A stretch of DNA of 64,000 nt, from positions 17,986 through 81,985 of the forward strand of contig CAKZNT010000040.1 in NCBI GenBank assembly GCA_937132065.1, given 5' to 3'. This DNA is from an uncultured Loktanella sp. GTDB lineage: Bacteria > Pseudomonadota > Alphaproteobacteria > Rhodobacterales > Rhodobacteraceae. The notes under the pieces were generated by a model. That model had not been told where the DNA came from, searched no databases, and was given only the letters and a program-made list of their open reading frames with translations. This document shows positions 7,967-15,573 of this stretch, one piece after another. The number at the start of each line of letters is the position of its first letter. Positions within the stretch are counted from its first letter, which is position 1. A program made the translations under genes and the position numbers.

Positions 7967-10441
7967 TTATGCGCTTTCTTCATACAGAGCGTTCTGCAGA
8001 TCATGAACGGCCCGCAAATAATCAGGCTTTTTCCCGAATGCGCGCATGAGTTCAATCGGTGTTCCCATATGGGAGAATGGATTGATTTGCAGGATGTTGG
8101 TGTCGTCGAGATCGAATACACCGTCGTCGGCATATTTTTCAAGGAGTGCTTCCAGAACTGCTCTGGCCTGAGCGCCATAGCGGTTGAATACGTCCCGCTT
8201 TTTGACGTTTTCGGCGCGTTCTTTCCGTGTCAGCGGCTTGGCATCGAACGCAACGTGGCAGACGAGGTCGAAAGGATCGAGGTCCTGTCCGAGTTCGGCG
8301 CCGATCATGTTTAAGTCCAGGCCTTCTTCGGCAAGTTCATCAAAAATGGCTTGCTTGCGTTCTTCAGCATTCCAGCGTTTCAGAAAGTCATCCAACGATG
8401 CGTAGCGTCGTGTGAGATGCTTGCGAGTGAAGTCTTTGAGGCTTTCAGTAACAAGCTTTCCGTCGGCATCTAGATATTCCACCCGTTCTTTGATGATCGT
8501 CGCGCCAATACCATCGACATAGATTTTACGAATTGGACCGGTGCCGTTTGTCCCGAGCACACACCCCGCATCGTCCTCATCGTTAGGGTTGATTAGGATT
8601 TCGATGTCTTCTGGTTCATTTGAACTGTCAGGTCCTTCTCCACCAGTGGTGGGAGCATCGTCGGCTTCATCCGGCGGAACCATAGGGCCATCACCCTTCG
8701 GTTCGTAAATCTGGACAGGGTCGCCATCAAAGTCGGGATCAGCGAAATGGCTTGTCGCGCCCCGGAAATCCATGAGTGTGAAATAGTATTTGCCAGTGTC
8801 GCCATGCACACGGGTGCCTCTGCCGACAATTTGTTTGAACTCTGTCATGGACCCGATCTGACGATCAAGAACGATTAGACGGCAAGTCTGAGCATCCACG
8901 CCAGTGCTGAGCAAGCGTGAGGTCGTAACAAGCACAGGATAGGCGGCTTCAGGGTCGATGAAATTCGCGAGTTCATTCACCCCATCTTTGTCGCCGCCTG
9001 TGATCCGCATGACATATCGAGTGTCCTTTGCGACCAAATCTTGATTTTCATTGATCAGAGCCTGTCGCATGCGCGCGGCATGTTCTTGATCGACGCAGAA
9101 GATTATCGACTTCTGCATCCGGTCGCCGCTCTCTTTCAGGAATTGGGTCACACGGCGTGCTACAAGCTTGGTGCGGTCATCAATAACGATGACGCGATCG
9201 AAATCCTTGGTGTTGTAGATGCGGTCGTCAACCTCCACTCCATCTCGATCGACCTGACCAGCCTCTGGCCTGTATCCTTCTACATCTCTATCAATATGAC
9301 ACTTTATCACCTTGTATGGAGCCAAAAATCCGTCGTCGATCCCTTCCCGTAAGGTGTAGGAGTAGACGGGTTCCCCAAAGTAATCGATGTTGGAGACGTA
9401 TTCCGTTTCCTTCGGGGTCGCGGTGAGGCCGATGTGCGTCGCGCTTGAAAAATGATCGAGGATTTCTCGCCACGCGGAGTCCTCAGCTGCGCTACCGCGG
9501 TGGCACTCGTCGATGATGATCAAGTCAAAGAAGTCAGGCGACAACTCCTTGAATATCTTTTGGGATTCCTGTGGGCCGGTCAGGGCCTGATAAAGGCCCA
9601 GATAGATTTGGTATGCCGTATTGATGCGCCGTTTTTTGTCAACGGCCAAAGTAACTTTTTCCAGGCTGCCATCGGGGCGCTCAATGGTTTTGGCGTGCGA
9701 CGATAACTTGGCCATATCTCCAATGAAGGGGCGGAAATCGTTGATCATTGTCTGGTCGATCAGGATGTTTCGATCTGCAAGAAAGAGAACGCGCTTCTTC
9801 GCGCCGGATTTCCAAAGGCGCCAGATGATTTGGAATGCGGTCATCGTCTTGCCGGTGCCTGTTGCCATAACAAGAAGCAAACGGTTTTGGCCTTTTGAAA
9901 TTGCCTCCAAAGAAGCGTTGATCGCGTTCATCTGGTAATAGCGCGGCGTCTTTCCCTCTTCATAATACGGATAGAGGGCCTTCTCTGCTTGGGTATCTGA
10001 TAAACCCTTCCATGCCTTGTATTTAGCAAGAAGGATCTCCGGTGAAGGAAAGTCATCAAGCCCAATCAGCGTTTCCATTTCGGCAGACTGACCTGTTCGG
10101 TCATGGAAAACGAACCCATCCCCGTTGGATGAAAACGCAAATGGAACACGAAGCATGTTAGCATAGGTCAACGCTTGCTGCATTCCGTCACCGACGCTGA
10201 GCTTGTTAACTTTTGCTTCAATGACGGCAATCGGGACGTTGGGTTTCAAATACAGAACGTAATCGGCACGCTTCTTCGGGCCGCGAGCAACCATTTTACC
10301 GCGGACAATAATGCGACCATCAGTCAGCGTCGTCTCTTCTGAAATCTGGGTCTTTAGATCCCAGCCTGCCGCGATCAATGCCGGCATAATGTATTTACTG
10401 CAAATGTCTCTTTCAGAGAGGAGGTGTCTTTTCATTCCCAT
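7967..10441 (-). CDS. hsdR: Type I restriction-modification system endonuclease/translocase HsdR
   Basis: An 824-residue motor and nuclease subunit that translocates and cuts unmethylated DNA. The N-terminal nuclease motif is D60 with E75-A-K77 (IAVIEAK). The helicase has Walker A MATGTGKT (192-199), DECH (311-314), GLTATP, and the later SMTEFKQIVGRGTR motif. An acidic, low-complexity linker (about 600-650, EADDAPTTGGEGPDSSNEPEDIE) separates the motor from the C-terminal HsdM-binding region. It is the first gene of the operon hsdR-protease-hsdM-hsdS-nuclease. The promoter should lie in the 10442-11014 gap. A second in-frame ATG two codons later could also be the start. All key motifs are intact. 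Confidence 0.95.
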   Translation of the reverse strand: MGMKRHLLSERDICSKYIMPALIAAGWDLKTQISEETTLTDGRIIVRGKMVARGPKKRADYVLYLKPNVPIAVIEAKVNKLSVGDGMQQALTYANMLRVPFAFSSNGDGFVFHDRTGQSAEMETLIGLDDFPSPEILLAKYKAWKGLSDTQAEKALYPYYEEGKTPRYYQMNAINASLEAISKGQNRLLLVMATGTGKTMTAFQIIWRLWKSGAKKRVLFLADRNILIDQTMINDFRPFIGDMAKLSSHAKTIERPDGSLEKVTLAVDKKRRINTAYQIYLGLYQALTGPQESQKIFKELSPDFFDLIIIDECHRGSAAEDSAWREILDHFSSATHIGLTATPKETEYVSNIDYFGEPVYSYTLREGIDDGFLAPYKVIKCHIDRDVEGYRPEAGQVDRDGVEVDDRIYNTKDFDRVIVIDDRTKLVARRVTQFLKESGDRMQKSIIFCVDQEHAARMRQALINENQDLVAKDTRYVMRITGGDKDGVNELANFIDPEAAYPVLVTTSRLLSTGVDAQTCRLIVLDRQIGSMTEFKQIVGRGTRVHGDTGKYYFTLMDFRGATSHFADPDFDGDPVQIYEPKGDGPMVPPDEADDAPTTGGEGPDSSNEPEDIEILINPNDEDDAGCVLGTNGTGPIRKIYVDGIGATIIKERVEYLDADGKLVTESLKDFTRKHLTRRYASLDDFLKRWNAEERKQAIFDELAEEGLDLNMIGAELGQDLDPFDLVCHVAFDAKPLTRKERAENVKKRDVFNRYGAQARAVLEALLEKYADDGVFDLDDTNILQINPFSHMGTPIELMRAFGKKPDYLRAVHDLQNALYEESA

Positions 10442-11014
10442 CTTCCCATAAGTATTTGATCAGACTATCGGATTGGTGTCGGCTTACAAGCTTTGCGATG
10501 TTGAATTACATTCGAAATCGAATTTGGCCAAATAACCCAGTGTTGGCGGACGATAGCGATGCTGCATGATTTGGCACCAAATGAAGTGCATTTTTTGCAG
10601 CCTCGACACGAGAAATGGCCCATTGTGACAGGTAAAATGGGTTTGAGGCTGCACACTTTCCTTAACATCTATGTATATAAAACAATGCAGTTGCGCTCTC
10701 CCATTCGCTGGTTTGATATGTATTGCCATTCGCTGCACCACGCACGAATTCACACAATGCGGACAAAGCTGCTATTGATTTTGAAGTGTTCAATGACTGC
10801 TTTTGTTTTGCTGCATATTTGGCGAACGGCACCGATCGGAAAGTGGACTTAGGACCGATCCGTCGCTCATTCCGTTTTCAAAGCTGCTGGGGTCAGTTTC
10901 CTGACAGTCGGTTGAAGTCTTTCCAAGGCTATGTTCCCCGCCATAAACCCCTTCAAAATTCAAACTTTCTTGATCATTTCTAATTCCCAAGGTTCCAGAG
11001 GCCTTAATTTTCAT
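10442..11014. other. Gene-poor 573-bp interval between hsdR and frcR
   Basis: No convincing gene: the short open frames here lack recognisable domains and ribosome sites. The interval must hold the hsdR promoter. It contains a nested inverted repeat (10596-10653) and, near 10710-10740, two copies of CCATTCGCTG that resemble the short CATTCGCTGC element also seen at 15476 and, without the final bases, at 60206. Part of it may be decayed sequence left by earlier insertions. Confidence 0.5.
10596..10653. repeat. Nested inverted repeat
   Basis: The outer arms are TGCAGCCTC (10596-10604) and GAGGCTGCA (10645-10653), a perfect 9-bp match. The inner arms are CCCATT (10619-10624) and AATGGG (10636-10641), extendable by wobble pairs. 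As RNA this would be a two-step hairpin. There is no T-run, so it is not a typical terminator. Its role is unknown. Confidence 0.5.
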
Positions 11015-12214
11015 TTACAAAACGCCTTGTCCGACATTTGCATTTAGAAAAAACTGCGCACGAATTGGTTCGCAAGCAGCCCCCTGCGCACGGGCGTTGC
11101 CGCCGATGCTACCTGTTTCAATCTTTGGCGGGATCAGGCCGCGGGTGTCTTGTGTCGCGACATAGCGGCGAACGCGGTTCACGAGGTCTTCGCGCAGGCT
11201 GGCGGGGAATGAGCCGTCAATCAGGATCGCCTCAAAATCAATGACCGAGCAGATTGAAAGGCTGGCTTTGGCCAGTTCCTGAGCGGTCTGCAATAACCAT
11301 GGCTCTACATATCGACCTAATTTCGTCCAGCTTTCAGGGTCATCCCAAAGCTGGCGCGTGTCGATATCGACCTCGCGCAGTCGCGCCTCCAGCTGATGGA
11401 TCGAGGCCATATCGACAAGTTGCATACTCTCACCGATGGGGCTGATGCTACGCAGGGAACCGAGTGCACCTGCGTTCCCCTGCCGTCCAATGTAGACGGA
11501 ATTGTTCAGCACGATGCCGCCGCCGATGAAGGCCCCAATGTAGAAGTAGGCGTAGTCCTGAAATTCTTTGCCGCGCCCGTAAGTGTGTTCGGCCTGACAG
11601 GCGGCGGTTGCATCGTTCATTTGCACGACGGGCAGGTCGCTGAATTTGGCGATCTCGGCGGCCATATCCACGTCTCTCCATGACACAAAGGAATGAGGCG
11701 GGATATCCTTGGGCTCTTCCCAATTCCAAAGTTCAAACGGGGCCGCAACTCCGATACCACAAATGCGCGTTTTTTCGTCGCTTGATAGAGTGGCGCTCAG
11801 TTCTGCAAGACCGTCCGCTAGGAAATCGAGCACGGTTTGTGTGACGGGGTAGTCATAAGTGATCTGGAGCTGGCCCTTCGTGCCTCCCCGAAAATCCATC
11901 AGCATCAGATCGGCCGACCTGCGCCCAATCTTGATCCCAAAAGCAAAAGCACCGTTTGCCGCGAGCCGCATAGGAACCGAGGGTTTACCCACCTTGCCGC
12001 GCACAGGGTCACCACGCTCAATAAGCCCATCAGCTTCAAGCTGGCGCAAGATGCCGGAAACGGTTGGCGGGGAGAGGCCTGCAATCTTGGCAAGGTCACT
12101 TCCGGGGAGCGAATCGTGGCGCTGGATAAGCGAAAGTAGCAGGCGTTCGTTGTGATCCCTCACGCCCCTTTGGCTTAAACCAATGCTCAGTGCTCTAACT
12201 AATCCGTCATCCAT
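11015..12214 (-). CDS. frcR: ROK-family transcriptional regulator of fructose uptake (FrcR-like)
   Basis: A ROK repressor of about 399 residues, divergent from frcB. The N-terminus has a winged helix-turn-helix (LAKIAGLSPPTVSGILRQLEADGLIERG), and the rest is the sugar-kinase-like ROK fold (GIGVAAPFELW, NDATAACQAEHTYGRG, FIGGGIVLNN). The usual CxCGxxGCxE zinc motif of ROK kinases is absent, which fits a regulator rather than a kinase. I chose the ATG at 12212-12214, which has AAGG 8 bases upstream, over a GTG three codons earlier. By position it should repress frcBCA and respond to a sugar or sugar phosphate. A candidate operator lies at 12276-12293. Confidence 0.8.
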   Translation of the reverse strand: MDDGLVRALSIGLSQRGVRDHNERLLLSLIQRHDSLPGSDLAKIAGLSPPTVSGILRQLEADGLIERGDPVRGKVGKPSVPMRLAANGAFAFGIKIGRRSADLMLMDFRGGTKGQLQITYDYPVTQTVLDFLADGLAELSATLSSDEKTRICGIGVAAPFELWNWEEPKDIPPHSFVSWRDVDMAAEIAKFSDLPVVQMNDATAACQAEHTYGRGKEFQDYAYFYIGAFIGGGIVLNNSVYIGRQGNAGALGSLRSISPIGESMQLVDMASIHQLEARLREVDIDTRQLWDDPESWTKLGRYVEPWLLQTAQELAKASLSICSVIDFEAILIDGSFPASLREDLVNRVRRYVATQDTRGLIPPKIETGSIGGNARAQGAACEPIRAQFFLNANVGQGVL

Positions 12215-12275
12215 TTTGCACACCTTATCTGTGCTTTCCTTAAGAAAACATACCAGAAGTGAATTAATAAAGAAA

Positions 12276-12293
12276 GTTAACTAATTAATTGAC
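12276..12293. promoter_or_regulatory. Imperfect palindrome in the frcR/frcB intergenic region, candidate operator
   Basis: GTTAACTAATTAATTGAC matches its own reverse complement at 14 of 18 positions. It lies in the A+T-rich gap between the divergent frcR and frcB genes, where a ROK repressor would be expected to bind. Binding is inferred. Confidence 0.4.
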
Positions 12294-12396
12294 GCAGGGA
12301 CAGAATCGCGCAATGTTACGCCCAGCAACTGCAACATGCAGAACGCTGGGAGATTGGGGCAGGCGCCCCACACAAATTGATTTCTGGGAGGAAACG

Positions 12397-13404
12397 ATGA
12401 AGAAATTACTGGCTGGGTCCGCATTGGCCCTTATCGCATCCGTTGGTATGGCATCTGCCGCTGACCTGACTTGCTTGATCACCAAGAACAACACCAACCC
12501 GTTTTTCGTGAAAATGAAAGAAGGCGCCGAGGCTGCCGCAACCGCAGCTGGCATGGATTTCCAAGCTTACGCAGGTATCACTGACGGCGACGCTGCCCCA
12601 CAGATCAACGCGATTGAAAACTGTGTGGCCTCTGGCGCCAAGGGTATCTTGATCACTCCGTCTAACGATTCTGTTGGTCCAGCTTTGATAGACGCCCGCG
12701 CTGCAGGCGTGTTGGTTATCGCGCTTGATACACCACTTGCCGATCCAGAAGCTCAAGACATGACATTCGCGACTGATAACTTTGAAGCAGGTTTGCTGAT
12801 CGGTCAGTGGGCTGCGGCAACACTCGGCGACGAGGCTGCAAACGCGAAAATCGGCATGCTCGACATCAACAAAGACAACATCTCTGTGGACGTGGCACGC
12901 GACACGGGTTTCCTTGTTGGCTTCGGCATCGAAGTGCCTAACTTGGCCGTGATGGGGTCTGAAACTGATCCACGAGTCATCGGTCATGAGACCTCACAGG
13001 CATCCGTTGAGGGTGGCGTCACTGCGATGGAAAACCTGCTCGCAAAAGACCCTGACATCAACGTGGTCTACACAATCAACGAGCCTGCCGCTGAGGGTGC
13101 TTACCAAGCACTGCAAAACGCGGGTAAAGCTGAAGGCGTTCTTGTTGTTTCCGTCGACGGCGGCTGCCCTGGCATTGCAAGCGTCAAAGATGGCGTGATC
13201 GGCGCTACATCTCAGCAGTATCCACTCCTGATGGCGTCCAAAGGCATCGAGGCAATCGCGGCTTACGCGGCCGACGGCACAAAGCCATCGGCGTCTGACG
13301 GTCTGACGTTCTTCAACACAGGTGTGAACCTTGTGACCGACGCACCAGCAGATGGCGTGCCATCTATTGACAGCGACAAGGGCACTGAGCTCTGCTGGGG
13401 CTAA
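12397..13404 (+). CDS. frcB: Fructose ABC transporter periplasmic substrate-binding protein FrcB
   Basis: A 335-residue periplasmic binding protein that delivers sugar to FrcC-FrcA. The ATG at 12397 has a strong GGGAGG before it and starts a clear signal peptide (KKLLAGSALALIASVGMASAA). The mature protein closely follows the Sinorhizobium FrcB pattern as I recall it: ITKNNTNPFFVKMKEGA, IALDTPLADP, FATDNFEAG, INEPAAEGAYQAL, VSVDGGCPGI and GATSQQYPLLM, ending in CWG. That match supports fructose as the main ligand, though ribose or mannose cannot be excluded. A terminator hairpin directly downstream should make frcB the most abundant product of the operon. No frcK kinase gene follows frcA. Confidence 0.88.
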   Translation: MKKLLAGSALALIASVGMASAADLTCLITKNNTNPFFVKMKEGAEAAATAAGMDFQAYAGITDGDAAPQINAIENCVASGAKGILITPSNDSVGPALIDARAAGVLVIALDTPLADPEAQDMTFATDNFEAGLLIGQWAAATLGDEAANAKIGMLDINKDNISVDVARDTGFLVGFGIEVPNLAVMGSETDPRVIGHETSQASVEGGVTAMENLLAKDPDINVVYTINEPAAEGAYQALQNAGKAEGVLVVSVDGGCPGIASVKDGVIGATSQQYPLLMASKGIEAIAAYAADGTKPSASDGLTFFNTGVNLVTDAPADGVPSIDSDKGTELCWG

Positions 13405-13427
13405 GCCTTTAGCACGCTAGAGTAGTG

Positions 13428-13457
13428 AAAGGGCGGCATTGCGATGTCGCCCTTTTT
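13428..13457 (+). terminator. Intra-operon terminator/attenuator between frcB and frcC
   Basis: The arms AAAGGGCG (13428-13435) and CGCCCTTT (13448-13455) form an 8-bp stem, followed by a T-run. It lies 24 bases after frcB and 40 before frcC. Partial termination here would give excess binding protein over membrane components. Confidence 0.8.
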
Positions 13458-13497
13458 CTCACAATCGGACCGGACAAGTTTGGGGAAAACACAGATT

Positions 13498-14577
13498 ATG
13501 ACTGACCAGAAACCAGAAGCGCCCGCAGGCTCTGATTTTGAGGCAGGGCTTTCCGCCGCCGATAAATCCGTGGCCTCGTTTGCGCGCGATGATAAAACCA
13601 TCGGCTATATTTTACGCGGCATTTTGCGCCGCAATCCAACAATCATTCCTGCGATGGTGCTGCTTGTCAGCGTCATCTGCTTTGGCATTATCGCCCCGAA
13701 CTTTATGTCGCCGGGCGTGCTCTCGCTAGTGCTCAAGCAAGTCACAGTGACAGGTGTCGTCGCCATTGCGCAGACCCTGATCATCCTCACTGCAGGCATC
13801 GATCTGTCTGTGGGCGCGATTATGGTGCTATCTTCTATGATTATGGGGCGCTTAGCAGTCGATTTCGGGGTGCCGCCATTCTTTGCTGTGACTGTGTCGA
13901 TGTTCTTTGGCGCGTTAATGGGCTGGCTGAACGGTTTCCTCGTGACTTACGTAAAGCTCCCACCGTTCATTGTTACCCTCGGGACCCTATCGGTCTTCAC
14001 AGCGCTTCTTCTTTGGTATTCTGGCTCGCAATCAATTCGCGGTGCAGACATTCGCGAACTTGCGCCAAGTATTCTGTTCTTTGGCAATTCCCTGCGGTTC
14101 GGTGGCTTCGTGCTGACCTATGGAGGGATAGCTTTGATAGTTCTCGCAATCGTTGTTTGGTATCTACTAAATCAAACTGCATGGGGGCGGCATGTGCACG
14201 CCATCGGTGATGATCCGGACGCAGCTATGCTTTCTGGCATCAAAATCAACCGCACTTTGATCTCAGTCTACGCACTCGCGGGCCTCATCTGCGGCTTTGC
14301 GGGATGGGTCGCAGCGGGGCGCGTTGGCTCAATTTCACCAATCGGATTTACCGACATCAACCTCGCCAGCATCACCGCTGTTGTGATCGGCGGCACCTCG
14401 CTCTTTGGTGGCCGTGGGTCAATCCTAGGCTCTGTTTTAGGAGCTATGATCGTCGGTGTATTCAACACAGGTCTCTCGCTCGCAGGCGTTGACGACTACT
14501 GGCAAATGTTTGCAGCGGGCAACCTTGTTCTGATCGCTGTTGCCCTTGACCAATGGCTGCGGAGGGCCACGAAATGA
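13498..14577 (+). CDS. frcC: Fructose ABC transporter permease FrcC
   Basis: A 359-residue inner-membrane permease of the ribose/fructose type (BPD_transp_2 family), matching the known FrcC length. After a hydrophilic N-terminus of about 50 residues there are eight or more hydrophobic segments. The family hallmarks TAGIDLSVGAIMVL and IGGTSLFGGRGSILGSVLGAMI are present, the latter containing the contact loop for the ATPase. I chose the ATG at 13498, because an upstream in-frame start falls inside the terminator hairpin. The stop overlaps the frcA start by 4 bases, so translation is coupled. Confidence 0.88.
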   Translation: MTDQKPEAPAGSDFEAGLSAADKSVASFARDDKTIGYILRGILRRNPTIIPAMVLLVSVICFGIIAPNFMSPGVLSLVLKQVTVTGVVAIAQTLIILTAGIDLSVGAIMVLSSMIMGRLAVDFGVPPFFAVTVSMFFGALMGWLNGFLVTYVKLPPFIVTLGTLSVFTALLLWYSGSQSIRGADIRELAPSILFFGNSLRFGGFVLTYGGIALIVLAIVVWYLLNQTAWGRHVHAIGDDPDAAMLSGIKINRTLISVYALAGLICGFAGWVAAGRVGSISPIGFTDINLASITAVVIGGTSLFGGRGSILGSVLGAMIVGVFNTGLSLAGVDDYWQMFAAGNLVLIAVALDQWLRRATK

Positions 14578-15344
14578 GTGATATTCAACCAGTCATCCGT
14601 GCACGCGGTCTGATGAAACGCTATGGCACTGTAATCGCCATGGATGGGGCCGATTTTGACCTCTACCCTGGTGAGATTTGTGCAGTTATCGGCGATAACG
14701 GCGCGGGCAAGTCAACGCTGATCAAGGCGCTGTCTGGCGCGGTCACACCCGACCACGGCGAGGTTCTCGTCGACGGCAAACCTGTTCACTTCAAGTCGCC
14801 AGATGACGCGCGCCGCGAAGGGATCGAGACGGTTTACCAAAACCTCGCTTTGTCGCCAGCGTTGTCCATTGCTGACAACATGTTCTTGGGTCGGGAAATC
14901 CGCAAAGAGGGGATCATGGGCTCGGTCTTTCGCCAGATGGACCAACGCAAGATGCAAGACTTTGCACGCGATAAGCTGTCGGAACTTGGCCTGATGACGA
15001 TCCAGAACATCAACCAAGCAGTTGAGACGCTCTCGGGCGGTCAGCGGCAAGGCGTGGCTGTGGCCCGCGCAGCAGCATTCGGGTCTAAGGTCATCATCCT
15101 AGACGAGCCAACCGCGGCGCTCGGCGTCAAAGAATCCCGCCGCGTGCTGGAGTTGATCCTCGACGTGCGCTCACGCGGTATTCCGATCATCCTGATCAGC
15201 CACAACATGCCGCATGTGTTCGAGGTCGCGGATCGCATCCATGTGCACCGTTTGGGCAAACGGCTCTGCGTCATCGATCCCAAGGACTATACGATGTCCG
15301 ACGCGGTGGCCTTTATGACAGGGGCAAAAGAAGCGCCCGTTTAG
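14574..15344 (+). CDS. frcA: Fructose ABC transporter ATP-binding protein FrcA
   Basis: A 256-residue single-domain ATPase that powers FrcC; related sugar importers of this class often have two fused ATPase domains, but FrcA has one. Walker A is GDNGAGKST, the signature is LSGGQRQGVAVARA, Walker B is VIILDEPTAALG and the switch His is in LISHNM. The ATG overlaps the frcC stop. No kinase gene follows, unlike the frcBCAK order known in Sinorhizobium, so sugar phosphorylation must be encoded elsewhere. A hairpin at 15363-15408 could end the transcript. Confidence 0.88.
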   Translation: MSDIQPVIRARGLMKRYGTVIAMDGADFDLYPGEICAVIGDNGAGKSTLIKALSGAVTPDHGEVLVDGKPVHFKSPDDARREGIETVYQNLALSPALSIADNMFLGREIRKEGIMGSVFRQMDQRKMQDFARDKLSELGLMTIQNINQAVETLSGGQRQGVAVARAAAFGSKVIILDEPTAALGVKESRRVLELILDVRSRGIPIILISHNMPHVFEVADRIHVHRLGKRLCVIDPKDYTMSDAVAFMTGAKEAPV

Positions 15345-15362
15345 ATCTCGACTTCCCCTTTC

Positions 15363-15408
15363 CACGAGGCAAGCATGAAGCCTATCCATACCTTCAGTTT
15401 GCCTCGTG
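15363..15408. terminator. Inverted repeat after frcA, possible terminator
   Basis: The arms CACGAGGCAA (15363-15372) and TTGCCTCGTG (15399-15408) form a perfect 10-bp stem with a 26-base loop. It lies between the convergent frcA gene and the gene ending at 15574, so it could stop transcription from both sides. The T-run is weak. Confidence 0.45.
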
Positions 15409-15573
15409 TCCAGACATTCCACTGTTTTACTCAAAGAACGCTACCACGTTCATTTTCTATGAAGGCGGGATAGCCGTCATTCGCTGCGAGACAGAAAACT
15501 GGCACTTTGGGCTCTCAACCGCCGTTCGCTGCATCTTGTTCCAATGTCTGGATTGCGGTCATCTAAGCATATT

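Noticed and set aside
10465..11014. Several short open frames between hsdR and frcR
   Set aside because: They lack ribosome sites and recognisable domains and overlap each other on both strands.
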